Numbered from the stretch's first letter, positions 9,660 to 19,090 are shown. The stretch is DNA of 64,000 nucleotides from Legionella feeleii (GCF_001467625.1 NZ_LNYB01000081.1:82846-146845), one strand, 5' to 3'. Notes: generated by a model not told the origin, from the letters alone. A program made the numbers and translations.

Positions 9660-10397
9660 ATGAATGAGTCAGAAGTTAAAAAAAATGCGTTTGCCATGCC
9701 CTTTAGTAGCCCCTCTTATCCACCAGGTCCATATCGCTTTATTAACCGTGAATTTTTAATTGTCACCTATGAAACTGATATTGATTTGCTTCGTGAAATT
9801 GTACCCGCGCCCTTAGAAGTGGTCGAGCCACTGGTCAAATTTGAAGTTATCCGCATGCCTGATTCAACTGGTTTCGGTGATTACACCGAATCAGGTCAGG
9901 TTATTCCCGTACGTTACAAGGGTAAAGCTGGCAGTTATACCCACGCCATGTATTTGGATGATCTTCCACCTATCGTTGGCGGGCGTGAAATCTGGGGCTT
10001 TCCTAAAAAACTTGCCCAACCTAAACTCACTGTTGAAAAAGAAACCCTGCTTGGCTCGCTGGATTATGGTTGCAATCGAATTGCTACAGCCACTATGGGT
10101 TATAAATATCAAACACTGGATTGCAAAAAAGTTGCTGAATCCCTGACAGCCCCCTGTTATTTATTAAAAATAATTCCACATGTTGATGGCACCATACGCA
10201 TTTGCGAATTAGTTGAATATGAATTAACTGATGTCATTATTAAAGGAGCATGGACCGGGCCTGCCCAGTTAGAATTGTTCCATCATGCTATGGCACCGAT
10301 TGCTAAACTGCCTGTGAAAAAAGTTGTGAATGCCGTTCATATTCTCTCTGATCTGACTCTACCCTATGGCCGGGTAGTACATGATTATCTGAAATGA
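9660..10397 (+). CDS. adc: Acetoacetate decarboxylase
   Basis: A 245-residue Adc-family protein. The Schiff-base lysine lies in [15 protein letters not shown], with Lys116 aligning with the active-site lysine of the clostridial enzyme; the upstream [12 protein letters not shown] is also typical. It converts acetoacetate to acetone and CO2. It follows bdhA at 83 bases on the same strand, so acetoacetate from 3-hydroxybutyrate oxidation could be decarboxylated. Start at 9660 follows AGGAGC. Confidence 0.92.
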   Translation: MNESEVKKNAFAMPFSSPSYPPGPYRFINREFLIVTYETDIDLLREIVPAPLEVVEPLVKFEVIRMPDSTGFGDYTESGQVIPVRYKGKAGSYTHAMYLDDLPPIVGGREIWGFPKKLAQPKLTVEKETLLGSLDYGCNRIATATMGYKYQTLDCKKVAESLTAPCYLLKIIPHVDGTIRICELVEYELTDVIIKGAWTGPAQLELFHHAMAPIAKLPVKKVVNAVHILSDLTLPYGRVVHDYLK

Positions 10398-10408
10398 ACG
10401 CACAAAAA

Positions 10409-10448
10409 AAGAATTCATCAACTTTCAGATAAAACGTGTTGAATTCTT
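10409..10448. terminator. Inverted repeat after adc
   Basis: AAGAATTCATCAAC and GTTGAATTCTT pair over 11 bases with a one-base bulge and a loop of about 15 bases. It could end the bdhA-adc transcript before motA. No strong T-run follows. Confidence 0.4.
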
Positions 10449-10495
10449 GAAATTAATACTTCAAAATCAATTAGATAGCTTTTTAGGGAAAATAA

Positions 10496-11359
10496 ATGCT
10501 AATTTTGCTGGGGTATCTGGTAATACTACTGTCTGTTTTTGGCGGCTTTGCATTGGCTGGCGGGCATTTAGCAGCAATCATACAACCTGTTGAATTATTA
10601 ATTATTGCCGGAGCTGCCATTGGTTCTCTAATCGTTGGTAATAAAGCCAGTGTTTTAAAATCAATCGCCAAAGCATTACCCAATGCCTTTCGTAGCGAAA
10701 AATCGGCCAAGATTATGTATAGAGATATCTTGGGCCTGCTTTATGCCCTTCTTAATAAGGCTCGACAAGAAGGCCTTATGTCATTGGAATCCGACGTTGA
10801 CGAACCTGCAAACAGCCCAATTTTTACCAATTTCCCGCGTCTAATGGCCAAACCCCATTTGATTGAATTCATGTGCGATTATTTTCGCCTGATTATCACT
10901 GCCAATATGCAGCCTTTTCAACTGGAATCGCTGATGGAAAGTGAAATTGAAACCAATCATGAAGAAGAATTGATTCCAGTACATGCCATTACCAAGCTGG
11001 GAGACGGCATGCCCGCTTTTGGTATCGTAGCTGCGGTATTAGGTGTCGTGCATACCATGGAGTCAATCAATCTGCCACCAGCCCAACTTGGGGTGCTGGT
11101 AGCACAGGCTTTGGTTGGAACCTTTCTCGGTATTTTATTAGGTTACGGTTTTATAGGTCCCTTAGCAACCGCAATCGAGCAACGAGCTAACGAAACCCAA
11201 TTGATGCTCAATTGCATTAAAGTAACGCTAATGGCCAGTGTACATAATAATCCACCCATTATAGCGACAGAATTTGGCCGCAAGGTTCTTTTTTCTAATG
11301 CAAGACCTTCCTTTAATGAACTCAATGAAGAAATTAAAGCAGTCAAAACTAGTAGTTAG
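10496..11359 (+). CDS. motA: Flagellar motor stator protein MotA
   Basis: A 287-residue four-helix membrane protein of the MotA/TolQ/ExbB proton-channel family. The first helices lie near residues 3-22 and 33-50, then a cytoplasmic loop, and the last two helices contain GDGMPAFGIVAAVLGVVHTM and GVLVAQALVGTFLGILLGYG, the conserved TM3-TM4 region. It forms the 5:2 stator unit with MotB. motB starts 10 bases downstream with its own AGGAG site, an operon pair. Confidence 0.95.
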   Translation: MLILLGYLVILLSVFGGFALAGGHLAAIIQPVELLIIAGAAIGSLIVGNKASVLKSIAKALPNAFRSEKSAKIMYRDILGLLYALLNKARQEGLMSLESDVDEPANSPIFTNFPRLMAKPHLIEFMCDYFRLIITANMQPFQLESLMESEIETNHEEELIPVHAITKLGDGMPAFGIVAAVLGVVHTMESINLPPAQLGVLVAQALVGTFLGILLGYGFIGPLATAIEQRANETQLMLNCIKVTLMASVHNNPPIIATEFGRKVLFSNARPSFNELNEEIKAVKTSS

Positions 11360-11369
11360 GTAGGAGTCT

Positions 11370-12197
11370 ATGGCTGGTAATAATAATGAAAAAAACCTTA
11401 TCGTTATAAAAAAAATAAAAAAGCGCGATTCCGGCCATCATGGCGGTTCCTGGAAAATTGCCTATGCTGATTTTGTAACTGCCATGATGGCATTTTTCTT
11501 ATTGATGTGGTTGCTGGCTTCCTTAAATAAAGCACAAAAAGATGGCTTATCAGAGTATTTCAAACAACCCCTTAGAATAGCTTCCATTGGTGGAGATAGT
11601 ATGGGGGCCAGAAAAGAAACCATCAACGGTGGAGGTGACAATTTCAAGAAAAAGGATGGCCAAGTAGCAGGAAGCAATCAAGAAAGCGCTGAGATGAAAC
11701 AGCTTGAGCAATTGAAAACAGACATCATGTTGAGCATGGATAACGACCCGTCCCTATCTGAATTGAAAAAACGCCTTCTAATGGATGTTGTTTCTGAAGG
11801 ATTACGCATTCAACTCATTGATAATCAAAATAAGCCGATGTTTGGAATGGGTAGTGATGAGATCGATCCTGAAATGCTGGTCGTACTTGATAAAATAGCA
11901 AAACTCTTGCAACACATGCCTAATAAAATAACGATTCAAGGCCATACAGACGCCCATCCTTACCACAACCCCGAGGATTTGGAACAAAGTAATTGGGAAT
12001 TATCAACACAACGAGCCAATACGGCACGCCGCGCCTTGGTCAAATCAGGTATGCAAGAAGAGAAAGTCATGCGGGTAACAGGTTATGCCTCCACTGTTTT
12101 ACTAGACAAGAAAAACCCTTTAAACCCCAATAACCGCCGCATTACGATCATTGTGATGAAAAAAGAAGCTGAGGCCAAGGTTATTAAAAACGATTGA
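11370..12197 (+). CDS. motB: Flagellar motor stator protein MotB
   Basis: A 275-residue protein with a basic cytoplasmic N-terminus and one membrane helix. The proton-carrying aspartate is Asp34 in YADFVTAMMAFFLLMW, matching Asp32 of E. coli MotB. A C-terminal OmpA-like peptidoglycan-binding domain follows (IQGHTDAHPY, then a LSTQRANTARRAL stretch and NPNNRRI). It anchors the stator to peptidoglycan and conducts protons with MotA. Confidence 0.95.
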   Translation: MAGNNNEKNLIVIKKIKKRDSGHHGGSWKIAYADFVTAMMAFFLLMWLLASLNKAQKDGLSEYFKQPLRIASIGGDSMGARKETINGGGDNFKKKDGQVAGSNQESAEMKQLEQLKTDIMLSMDNDPSLSELKKRLLMDVVSEGLRIQLIDNQNKPMFGMGSDEIDPEMLVVLDKIAKLLQHMPNKITIQGHTDAHPYHNPEDLEQSNWELSTQRANTARRALVKSGMQEEKVMRVTGYASTVLLDKKNPLNPNNRRITIIVMKKEAEAKVIKND

Positions 12198-12262
12198 TAT
12201 CAAGGACTCAACCAAGTTCTTACCTCTAATTCCAGCCAAATTACCAGGATTCCAGTCAATTT

Positions 12263-12418
12263 AATGATTTTTTAAGCTTTGGTCTTATGACCGCTTTTTG
12301 GGGTTGGAGTTCTGATTATCTTAATAGAAAAATAATCTTGATTGCTGGCGCGTTGTTGTTCATTACATTGAGTTATCCTTTATTTTGTGGCTTAACTGCC
12401 TGTGGGGAATCAAAGTAA
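12263..12418 (+). pseudogene. Remnant of an MFS (MHS-type) transporter
   Basis: About 51 codons read NDFLSFGLMTAFWGWSSDYL, then NRKIILIAGALLFITLSYPL, then a stop. This matches the TM2-loop-TM3 region of major facilitator transporters, with the SDxxNRK loop signature and a helix ending in SYPLF as in ProP/ShiA-like symporters. No start codon and no other part of a 400-residue transporter is present, so it is a decayed fragment. It lies between motB and the thiolase gene, both intact. Confidence 0.65.
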
Positions 12419-12479
12419 CCTGGCCGACCATGCTATGCTTATTAAGGGTTAACTTTAATAGCGAAGCAAGGAACTCACT

Positions 12480-13754
12480 ATGAAAACAAGGCCAGTCTAT
12501 ATCGCAGGAGGAATGCGAACCCCTTTTGTAAAATCGATGACCCACTATAGCAATGTTTCAACTCAAGACTTAATGACTGCTTCGTTGCAAGAATTAGTCA
12601 AGAAGATGCATTTAGAGAATAGAATTCTTGGCGATGTTGGGCTAGGCGCTATAATGAACAGTTCCTTCAATTGGAACCTGGCACGAGAATGTGTTCTGGG
12701 CACTTCACTTGATCCACATACTCCCGCTTATACTTTACAACGTGCCTGCGGTACCAGTCTTGAAACAACCTTACAAGTTGCACTTAAAATTGCTAACTTT
12801 CAAATCGATGATGGGATTGCAGCGGGGATCGATTCAAACAGTGATTTGCCTATTATGTTTAAACCCTCTTTTGCCCAAAAATTACTTGCCTTGCATAATG
12901 CCAGGGATTTCACTGCCAAATTAAAAATCATCGCTTCATTTCGTCCTGCTGATTTTAAACCTCAATTTCCGGCCGTTGTTGAACCACGCACTGGTCTATC
13001 AATGGGCCAGCATACCGAGAAAATGGTTAAAGAATGGGGAATTACCCGCCAGGCCCAAGATGAGTTAACCCTAACTAGCCATCAAAATGCGGTCAAAGCC
13101 TATGAAGAAGGTTTCTACGATGATCTCGTTTTTCCTTTTATGGGCTTAAAGCGGGATACTTTTTTGCGTGCTGATACAAGCATGGAAAAACTGGCTAAAT
13201 TAAAACCGGCTTTTGATAAAAGCGATGCAGGTACTTTAACAGCAGGCAACAGTACCCCTCTCACCGATGGTTCAGCTGCCGTGTATTTATTATGCGAGGA
13301 TATTGCCAAAAAATTTAATCATCCAATGCTTGCCCGTTTTGTTGATGCTCAGGTTGCTGCGGTTGATTTTGTTGGTGGAGAAGGGTTACTTATGGCCCCA
13401 ACCAAGGCTGTCAGTGAATTATTAAAACGTAATAAATTGACCTTACAGGACTTCGATTTTTATGAAATTCATGAAGCGTTTGCCGGCCAGGTTCTCTGCA
13501 CTCTCAAAGCCTGGGAATCGGATGAATATTGCAAGAAAGTGCTCAATCGTAACCAGGCACTGGGGTCCATTGATAAAACAAAGATGAATATTAAAGGAGG
13601 GAGTGTTGCCTTAGGGCACCCTTTTGCGGCTACAGGAGCACGTATTGTCGCTAATCTTGCCAAATTACTGTATCAACGAGGCAGCGGTCGAGGATTGATC
13701 TCTATCTGTACAGCGGGTGGCATGGGAGTAGCCGCGCTTATGGAGGCTGTGTAA
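12480..13754 (+). CDS. Thiolase family acetyl-CoA C-acyltransferase (FadI-like)
   Basis: A 424-residue thiolase. The nucleophile is Cys90 in LQRACGTSLE, with the HEAFAGQ histidine, the GHPFAATGAR histidine and the second catalytic cysteine in CTAGGMGVA near the C-terminus. Length and the FADxK-like central insertion resemble FadI/FadA-type 3-ketoacyl-CoA thiolases more than short-chain AtoB, but this cannot be settled by eye. It cleaves or forms 3-ketoacyl-CoA, linking fatty acid oxidation with acetoacetyl-CoA and polyhydroxybutyrate. No hydratase partner gene is adjacent. Confidence 0.9.
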   Translation: MKTRPVYIAGGMRTPFVKSMTHYSNVSTQDLMTASLQELVKKMHLENRILGDVGLGAIMNSSFNWNLARECVLGTSLDPHTPAYTLQRACGTSLETTLQVALKIANFQIDDGIAAGIDSNSDLPIMFKPSFAQKLLALHNARDFTAKLKIIASFRPADFKPQFPAVVEPRTGLSMGQHTEKMVKEWGITRQAQDELTLTSHQNAVKAYEEGFYDDLVFPFMGLKRDTFLRADTSMEKLAKLKPAFDKSDAGTLTAGNSTPLTDGSAAVYLLCEDIAKKFNHPMLARFVDAQVAAVDFVGGEGLLMAPTKAVSELLKRNKLTLQDFDFYEIHEAFAGQVLCTLKAWESDEYCKKVLNRNQALGSIDKTKMNIKGGSVALGHPFAATGARIVANLAKLLYQRGSGRGLISICTAGGMGVAALMEAV

Positions 13755-13975
13755 TAAAGAGTATCGCAAGCCTGCTTGACTGGTGAATCAGCGTTTATTT
13801 CCTACTCGTCACTAACCAATCAAAGGCAAGGCCGCCAATACGGCCTATGCAATTCAGTCAAAGAAGCAACGTTTAAATAGAAGTGGTTGTTTCCATATAA
13901 ATAATCGTATTTCCAGTTTATTTATTATGCAGATTAAGTTAAAGTATAAGCGCGTGTTTTACTGGACAGCAAGCT

Positions 13976-14152
13976 ATGAAGCCCTTGACTCGTGACATTT
14001 TACTAACCCTCTTAGTCAAGCTTTTGTTACTCATTGCGCTATGGTGGGTTTGTTTCAAAGATGTAGAAAAGTCTTCAAAAAATACACAGCAATGGCTGTT
14101 GGGCACTAGTTTGCCATCCGATACGGCACTTATCGCTAAAAAGAAGTCGTGA
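13976..14152 (+). CDS. cydP: Cytochrome bd oxidase-associated small protein CydP
   Basis: A 58-residue ORF starting MKPLTRDILLTLLVKLLLL. It has one membrane helix (about residues 8-26, with a LWWVCF end) and a basic C-terminus. Position immediately before cydA and the PLTR...LLxKLxLLxALWW pattern match the putative small subunit CydP found before bd oxidase genes in Proteobacteria. It probably helps assemble or stabilise the oxidase; its role is not proven. Confidence 0.8.
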   Translation: MKPLTRDILLTLLVKLLLLIALWWVCFKDVEKSSKNTQQWLLGTSLPSDTALIAKKKS

Positions 14153-14208
14153 ATTAACGCATCATTTCCTTTTAGCCTTATAAACCTCCAACTTCTGAGG
14201 TGATGCTG

Positions 14209-15753
14209 ATGATTCCTGGTAGTGAAATAGTTGATCTCTCTCGTCTACAATTCGCCCTTACTGCGCTCTATCATTTTCTCTTTGTTCCGCTAACTTTAGG
14301 CCTGTCTTTATTATTAGCAATTATGGAAACAGTTTATGTCATGACTGGCCGAGAAATTTGGCGTCAAATGGTACGTTATTGGGGTATCCTATTTGGCATT
14401 AATTTCGTCTTGGGAGTAGCAACCGGTTTAACCATGGAATTCCAATTTGGAACAAATTGGGCTTATTACTCACATTATGTGGGTGATATCTTTGGTGCGC
14501 CATTAGCGATTGAAGGACTGATGGCTTTCTTTTTGGAAGCGACCTTTGTTGGTCTATTCTTCTTTGGTTGGGATAGATTAAGCAAATTCCAACATATGTG
14601 TTGTACTTGGTTACTTGCGCTGGGTACCAATTTATCCGCATTATGGATCTTGATTGCCAACGGCTGGATGCAAAATCCTGTTGGTGCAAAATTTGATTAT
14701 CAAACGATGCGTATGGAAGTCACTGACTTTGCTGAAGTCATGTTCAATCCCGTTGCGCAAGCAAAATTTGTTCATACCATCAGTGCTGGTTATGTGACTG
14801 GGGCTATTTTTGTCCTGGCAGTTAGCGCCTATTTTCTCTTGCGCGGCCGCAACAAAGAATTAGCCAAACGTTCGATGACGGTTGCTGTTTCTTTTGGCTT
14901 GGCCTCCGCTTTATCAGTAGTCGTGTTAGGTGATGAGAGTGGTTATCTCTCAAACTCTAACCAAAAAATGAAATTAGCCGCCATAGAAGCAATGTGGCAC
15001 ACTGAAAAAGCCCCTGCCGGTTTGACTTTCATTGGTATTCCAAACGAAAAAGAGATGAAAACCGATTACGCCATTGAGATTCCCTATGTATTAGGAATAA
15101 TTGCCACCCGCTCATTTAATGAGCCAATGGAAGGCATTTACGATCTCATTGAACAAGGAAAACAACAAATTCGTGAAGGGATCCTGGCCTATGACGCCTT
15201 AACCCGTTTGCAGAAAAACCGCAATGATGAAGCAGCAAAACTTGCGTTTGAGCAACATGGTAACTATTTGGGTTACGGCTTGTTACTTAAGAAATATACG
15301 GAAACCGTAACTGACGCCAGTGAAGAACAAATTGCACAGGCAGCTCAGGATTTGAAACCACACGTTATCCCTCTATTTTTCTCTTTCCGCATCATGGTTG
15401 CTTGCGGAATTTTCTTTATTCTCTTATTTGCTGTTGGTTTCTACCTCATTGTTAGACGAAGACTTCACACAACACGCTGGTATTTGCACATCGCGTTCTG
15501 GTCATTGCCTTTACCATGGATTGCTGCGGAACTTGGTTGGGTAGTAGCAGAATACGGACGCCAACCTTGGGTGGTGCAAGGTATTTTACCAACATTTATG
15601 GGTACTTCTTCTCTTCATTCTTCGCAGGTGTTAACTTCACTCGCTGGTTTTATCCTGTTCTACACTGCCCTCGCCATAGTTGAAGTCTATTTAATGGTGA
15701 AATACATCCGTCTTGGCCCCGATGGCATGCAACATCAAACCGGAGAAGCATAA
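14209..15753 (+). CDS. cydA: Cytochrome bd ubiquinol oxidase subunit I
   Basis: A protein of about 514 residues with multiple membrane helices. Family features include the N-terminal SRLQFALTALYHFLFVPLTLG region with a haem-ligand histidine, the GRQPW motif (AEYGRQPWVVQG) and a quinol-binding loop. Three nearby starts exist (GTG 14200, ATG 14203, ATG 14209); GAGG at 14196-14200 best fits the ATG at 14209. The enzyme oxidises ubiquinol and reduces oxygen without proton pumping, useful at low oxygen. It overlaps cydB by one base (TAATG). Confidence 0.95.
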   Translation: MIPGSEIVDLSRLQFALTALYHFLFVPLTLGLSLLLAIMETVYVMTGREIWRQMVRYWGILFGINFVLGVATGLTMEFQFGTNWAYYSHYVGDIFGAPLAIEGLMAFFLEATFVGLFFFGWDRLSKFQHMCCTWLLALGTNLSALWILIANGWMQNPVGAKFDYQTMRMEVTDFAEVMFNPVAQAKFVHTISAGYVTGAIFVLAVSAYFLLRGRNKELAKRSMTVAVSFGLASALSVVVLGDESGYLSNSNQKMKLAAIEAMWHTEKAPAGLTFIGIPNEKEMKTDYAIEIPYVLGIIATRSFNEPMEGIYDLIEQGKQQIREGILAYDALTRLQKNRNDEAAKLAFEQHGNYLGYGLLLKKYTETVTDASEEQIAQAAQDLKPHVIPLFFSFRIMVACGIFFILLFAVGFYLIVRRRLHTTRWYLHIAFWSLPLPWIAAELGWVVAEYGRQPWVVQGILPTFMGTSSLHSSQVLTSLAGFILFYTALAIVEVYLMVKYIRLGPDGMQHQTGEA

Positions 15754-16889
15754 TGCCTTTAGATTATGAAACATTACGTGTTATATGGTGGGTTCTGTTA
15801 GGTGTTCTGCTGATTGGTTTCGCTATCATGGATGGCTTTGACCTCGGTGTTGCCATGTGGTTACCCTGGCTTTCCAGAAACGATTCGGAAAGACGCATTC
15901 TTATTAATAGCATTGCGCCAACCTGGGAAGGTAACCAGGTTTGGTTTATCTTGGGTGGTGGTGCAATCTTCGCAGCATGGCCCATGCTCTACGCCATTTC
16001 TTTTTCAGGCTTTTATCTAGCAATGTTACTTATCTTGCTTGCCCTGATTTTGCGCCCAGTAGGCTTTAAGTATCGCTCCAAAATGTCAAATCCTGGATGG
16101 CGTGCTTGTTGGGATTGGGCTTTGTTTACAGGTGGATTTGTTCCTTCATTAATCTTCGGGGTCGCTGTTGGTAATGTCTTACAAGGCGTACCTTTTCATT
16201 TTGATGACAGTTTACGTCCTTTCTATACAGGAACATTCCTTGCTTTACTCAATCCTTTTGCTTTATTGTGCGGTTTACTTTCTGTATGCATGCTTGCAAT
16301 GCATGGCGCTTTTTTCATTAATGTCAAAACAGAAGGGAATATCCAGCAACGCGCAATAACTGCAGGAAAGAGTTGTGCTGCATTAACAATCGTTCTATTT
16401 ATCTGCGGGGGATTGTGGGTTTACTATGGCATTGATGGTTATATTTTAACTAATCTACCCTTGCATGATGGGCCTTCCAACCCGCTCTATAAAACCGCTG
16501 CACGCCATGCAGGAGCCTGGTTCTCTAATTTTCAGGACATGCCTATTACTTTTCTTGTACCGATACTCGGTATTGCCGGTGCTCTTTTAGCCATACTCGT
16601 TGCAGCAAAAGCCCGCCTGGCCTTTATTTCCAGTGCTGTTTCTATTATAGGCATAATTGCAACAGTCGGGGTTAGTATGTTCCCGTTCATTCTGCCCTCT
16701 TCCTCTAATCCGGAACAAAGTTTAATTGTATGGGACAGCTCCTCTAGCCAGTTAACGCTTTTTATTATGTTGATAGCAACAGCAATTTTCTTGCCTATTA
16801 TCTTAATCTACACCGCCTGGGTTTACCGCGTGTTGCGCGGTAAAGTAACCGTTGAAACGCTTAAGGCCAATCACGAAACAGCTTATTAG
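15753..16889 (+). CDS. cydB: Cytochrome bd ubiquinol oxidase subunit II
   Basis: A 378-residue membrane protein starting MPLDYETLRVIWWVLLGVLL, with the conserved GFDLGVAMWLPWL region and the WEGNQVWFI motif of CydB. It forms the heterodimer with CydA. Start codon overlaps the cydA stop, giving coupled translation. cydX follows after 12 bases with an AGGAG site. Confidence 0.96.
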   Translation: MPLDYETLRVIWWVLLGVLLIGFAIMDGFDLGVAMWLPWLSRNDSERRILINSIAPTWEGNQVWFILGGGAIFAAWPMLYAISFSGFYLAMLLILLALILRPVGFKYRSKMSNPGWRACWDWALFTGGFVPSLIFGVAVGNVLQGVPFHFDDSLRPFYTGTFLALLNPFALLCGLLSVCMLAMHGAFFINVKTEGNIQQRAITAGKSCAALTIVLFICGGLWVYYGIDGYILTNLPLHDGPSNPLYKTAARHAGAWFSNFQDMPITFLVPILGIAGALLAILVAAKARLAFISSAVSIIGIIATVGVSMFPFILPSSSNPEQSLIVWDSSSSQLTLFIMLIATAIFLPIILIYTAWVYRVLRGKVTVETLKANHETAY

Positions 16890-16901
16890 GAGTTATTAAT
16901 C

Positions 16902-17036
16902 ATGTGGTATTTCTCTTGGATTTTAGGTACAGGCTTGGCTTGTACCTTCGCTGTATTAAACGCAATGTGGCTTGAATTACACGAAAATGATAAGGCAGCT
17001 GACGTATCAAAATCATCAAACCAGAGAGTGCATTAA
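16902..17036 (+). CDS. cydX: Cytochrome bd oxidase small subunit CydX
   Basis: A 44-residue ORF starting MWYFSWILGTGLACTFAVLN, with a single membrane helix and the conserved W-Y-F-x-W-I-L-G start and following WLE of CydX/YbgT. A ribosome site TAGGAG lies 12 bases before the ATG, immediately after cydB. CydX stabilises the haem site of the bd oxidase in E. coli. With cydP, this gives an oxidase operon flanked by two microproteins. Confidence 0.93.
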   Translation: MWYFSWILGTGLACTFAVLNAMWLELHENDKAADVSKSSNQRVH

Positions 17037-17077
17037 TACCTGGGGATTTTGTTACAACTCAATTCAGATGCACTCGT

Positions 17078-17794
17078 TTAATTCTGGGTTTTAGTTTTGA
17101 AATTTTGTTTATGCAATAACCTGTCTGCCACGTAACGGCCAACCAACTGTCCCATAAGGACAGCAAGATAGGCTTGACCTGTAAATGACTCAAACCAGGA
17201 TAAGGTTTGGGCAATTGGACTTTTAGGAACGATATCGCCAAATCCCAGCGTAGTGAGGGTTACAAAAGAATAATAAATCATCGTATTCTCAGTCATATCA
17301 ACTAAACCCAAAAACGCGCCAGGATCCAACATATAAAGAAACAGATCAAGATAGGCATAGGCCAGTCCAATAAAAAGATAAGCGGATAGGGAGCCAAATA
17401 AAGTGGTTACACTAATTGTTTTATCCGCCAAGGTATAATGTAAACAACCAGCAGTCATCAAAGAGAAATAGCAAGTAGCAAAAAATGCCTTGATTGCTCC
17501 TACCCAAGATTGAGCCAACCATAGACTGATAACAATAAGCAATAGCTCAATAAAAGCGATACCAAGAATCAATAACAATAGCTTATTTCCCCGTTCTCCG
17601 ATTAATACCAAACTACAGATAATCAGAATCAGAAAAAATAAATCAGTCACTCTTGATAGCTCAAACTGGGATTCCAATGCTTTAGAAAAACAAAAAAGCA
17701 ACAAGACAAAAAAAAGAAATAAAAACCGTAGGCGTTTAATGAGTTTGGTTAAATGAAATAGGCGTCTCATTGTTGAACTCAGACGTGAAATCAT
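17078..17794 (-). CDS. Two-helix-pore potassium channel family protein
   Basis: A 238-residue membrane protein with about seven hydrophobic segments. Near residue 185 it carries a K+ channel selectivity filter, seen as TLTTLGFGD, preceded by a pore helix (MIYYSFVTL) and followed by a last membrane helix. This is the Ion_trans_2 module. The N-terminal helices resemble those of small bacterial channels without a ligand-binding domain. An alternative start at the internal ATG nine codons in (MRRLFHLTK) is possible. Convergent with the cyd operon. Confidence 0.85.
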   Translation of the reverse strand: MISRLSSTMRRLFHLTKLIKRLRFLFLFFVLLLFCFSKALESQFELSRVTDLFFLILIICSLVLIGERGNKLLLLILGIAFIELLLIVISLWLAQSWVGAIKAFFATCYFSLMTAGCLHYTLADKTISVTTLFGSLSAYLFIGLAYAYLDLFLYMLDPGAFLGLVDMTENTMIYYSFVTLTTLGFGDIVPKSPIAQTLSWFESFTGQAYLAVLMGQLVGRYVADRLLHKQNFKTKTQN

Positions 17795-17968
17795 CCCTAG
17801 TGTTTCCTAAGTATCTCTGCACAGTCAATAAATATCAACTGTCATAAATTAGGGGCTGACGCGGGATCAAAATGACGCAATTATGGTCTAAAATTAACTT
17901 AAAAGAATATTAAATATGCTTTTAATAGCATGGTTGTAATAGCAACCGCTTTATTCAGGAGTACAATC

Positions 17969-18538
17969 ATGAGTCATGAAGATGAAGCACTTACAATTTC
18001 AAACCCGCGGTTACTCTCTGCTGTTTATTTCGCTTTGTTAGCAGTTATCGCGACTGTAATCATTGACTTGCTTTTTTATTCGATAGGATTAGAACGACTG
18101 CTACCAACTTTTCAGGCGATTCTTCTAGCAGTTATTGTAGCAGCCTGTTTCGGAGCCCTTTTTGGAGAACTTATTGTTCATTGCCCTCAACCTTATCGCC
18201 GTAAAACGTTTTTATGGGGATTTTTAATGGTTATTGTGGCCCTGCCTTTTTATGATTTGGGTTTCCTTTATCTTCTCAGGGGCTCCTATAGCCATTCTTT
18301 TGAGGGTTCAACCTTCAGTAATTTAGCTGTTATGTATTTATTTGTCTTACTATACAGCTTTATACTGGCAGGATTGTGGCTTGCTATTGCAGCGGGATTT
18401 GCAGCGATGTATTTACGTGGACATTTAGTTTACGACATACTACATTCAAAAAATCAGAGAAAAACAACGCCTGTTTCTTTACAACAAAAAGCAGAAGCAT
18501 TGAAGCAGTCTAAGAATGATAAAATAATAACTCACTAA
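17969..18538 (+). CDS. Four-helix membrane protein, unknown (paralogue of the next gene)
   Basis: An approximately 189-residue protein starting MSHEDEALTIS after AGGAGT. It has four predicted membrane segments (a first helix beginning near LLSAVYFALLAV, then an AILLAVIVAACFGALFGELI helix, a third after an RRK loop, and a fourth ending near AAMYLRGH) and a charged C-terminal tail. The next gene has the same layout and spacing, so the two are probably ancient paralogues. No domain recognised. Likely an operon with the following two genes. Confidence 0.72.
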   Translation: MSHEDEALTISNPRLLSAVYFALLAVIATVIIDLLFYSIGLERLLPTFQAILLAVIVAACFGALFGELIVHCPQPYRRKTFLWGFLMVIVALPFYDLGFLYLLRGSYSHSFEGSTFSNLAVMYLFVLLYSFILAGLWLAIAAGFAAMYLRGHLVYDILHSKNQRKTTPVSLQQKAEALKQSKNDKIITH

Positions 18539-18550
18539 ATGGCAGGTGCT

Positions 18551-19090
18551 ATGACATTGAATGCTGACGAACAAACTCCATTAAGCCCCGGATTTGCTGG
18601 GGCTATTTTCTTTGCTATTTTTGCTGTGCTATTCATGCTGTTTACTAAATACACTTTATTATCGCTAAAAGACAGTTTGTTACTGCCTCTTTTACCTTCG
18701 CTATTGATCGCCGCAATTACCGGTGCTTTTGCTGGAGGTATATTGGGGGGAGTTTTAGCAAAAAAAGGCCATTGGGTACGTCCTTTTTTCATTGGTATTT
18801 TATTAGCCTGCCTGTCACTTATTTTAGGTAGTTTAGGCATATTGACCCATTCTTACTTAAGTAACCCCAGTTTTTTTGCTCGTTTCCACCACTGGCAAGA
18901 CTATTTTGTTGTGTATGGTGTAGTGTTATTATCCTTAACATTAACGATTGGTCTATGGCTGATCCCTCTTACTGGTTTGGTAGCCATTTATTTTAATAAG
19001 CACTTTTTTCCAGGCCTCCTCGCTGTGGATGAAAAGCGGCAACTAGAAAATAAACAAAGTAAAACTGATTCCACTAAATCTGATGAATAA
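18551..19090 (+). CDS. Four-helix membrane protein, unknown (paralogue of the previous gene)
   Basis: An approximately 179-residue protein starting MTLNADEQTPLSPGF, with GCAGG before the ATG at 18551; a second in-frame ATG at 18539 abuts the previous stop. It has four membrane helices with a Gly-rich second helix (AGGILGGVLAKKGHW) and a final helix ending in VAIYFNKHF, the same arrangement as its neighbour. It overlaps the start of the AddB-like nuclease gene by 8 bases, so translation is coupled. Function unknown. Confidence 0.72.
   Translation: MTLNADEQTPLSPGFAGAIFFAIFAVLFMLFTKYTLLSLKDSLLLPLLPSLLIAAITGAFAGGILGGVLAKKGHWVRPFFIGILLACLSLILGSLGILTHSYLSNPSFFARFHHWQDYFVVYGVVLLSLTLTIGLWLIPLTGLVAIYFNKHFFPGLLAVDEKRQLENKQSKTDSTKSDE

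Noticed and set aside
17026-17075. GAGTGCA/TGCACTC pair between cydX and the channel gene
   Set aside because: The loop is about 36 bases and the stem 7, too weak for a terminator call.
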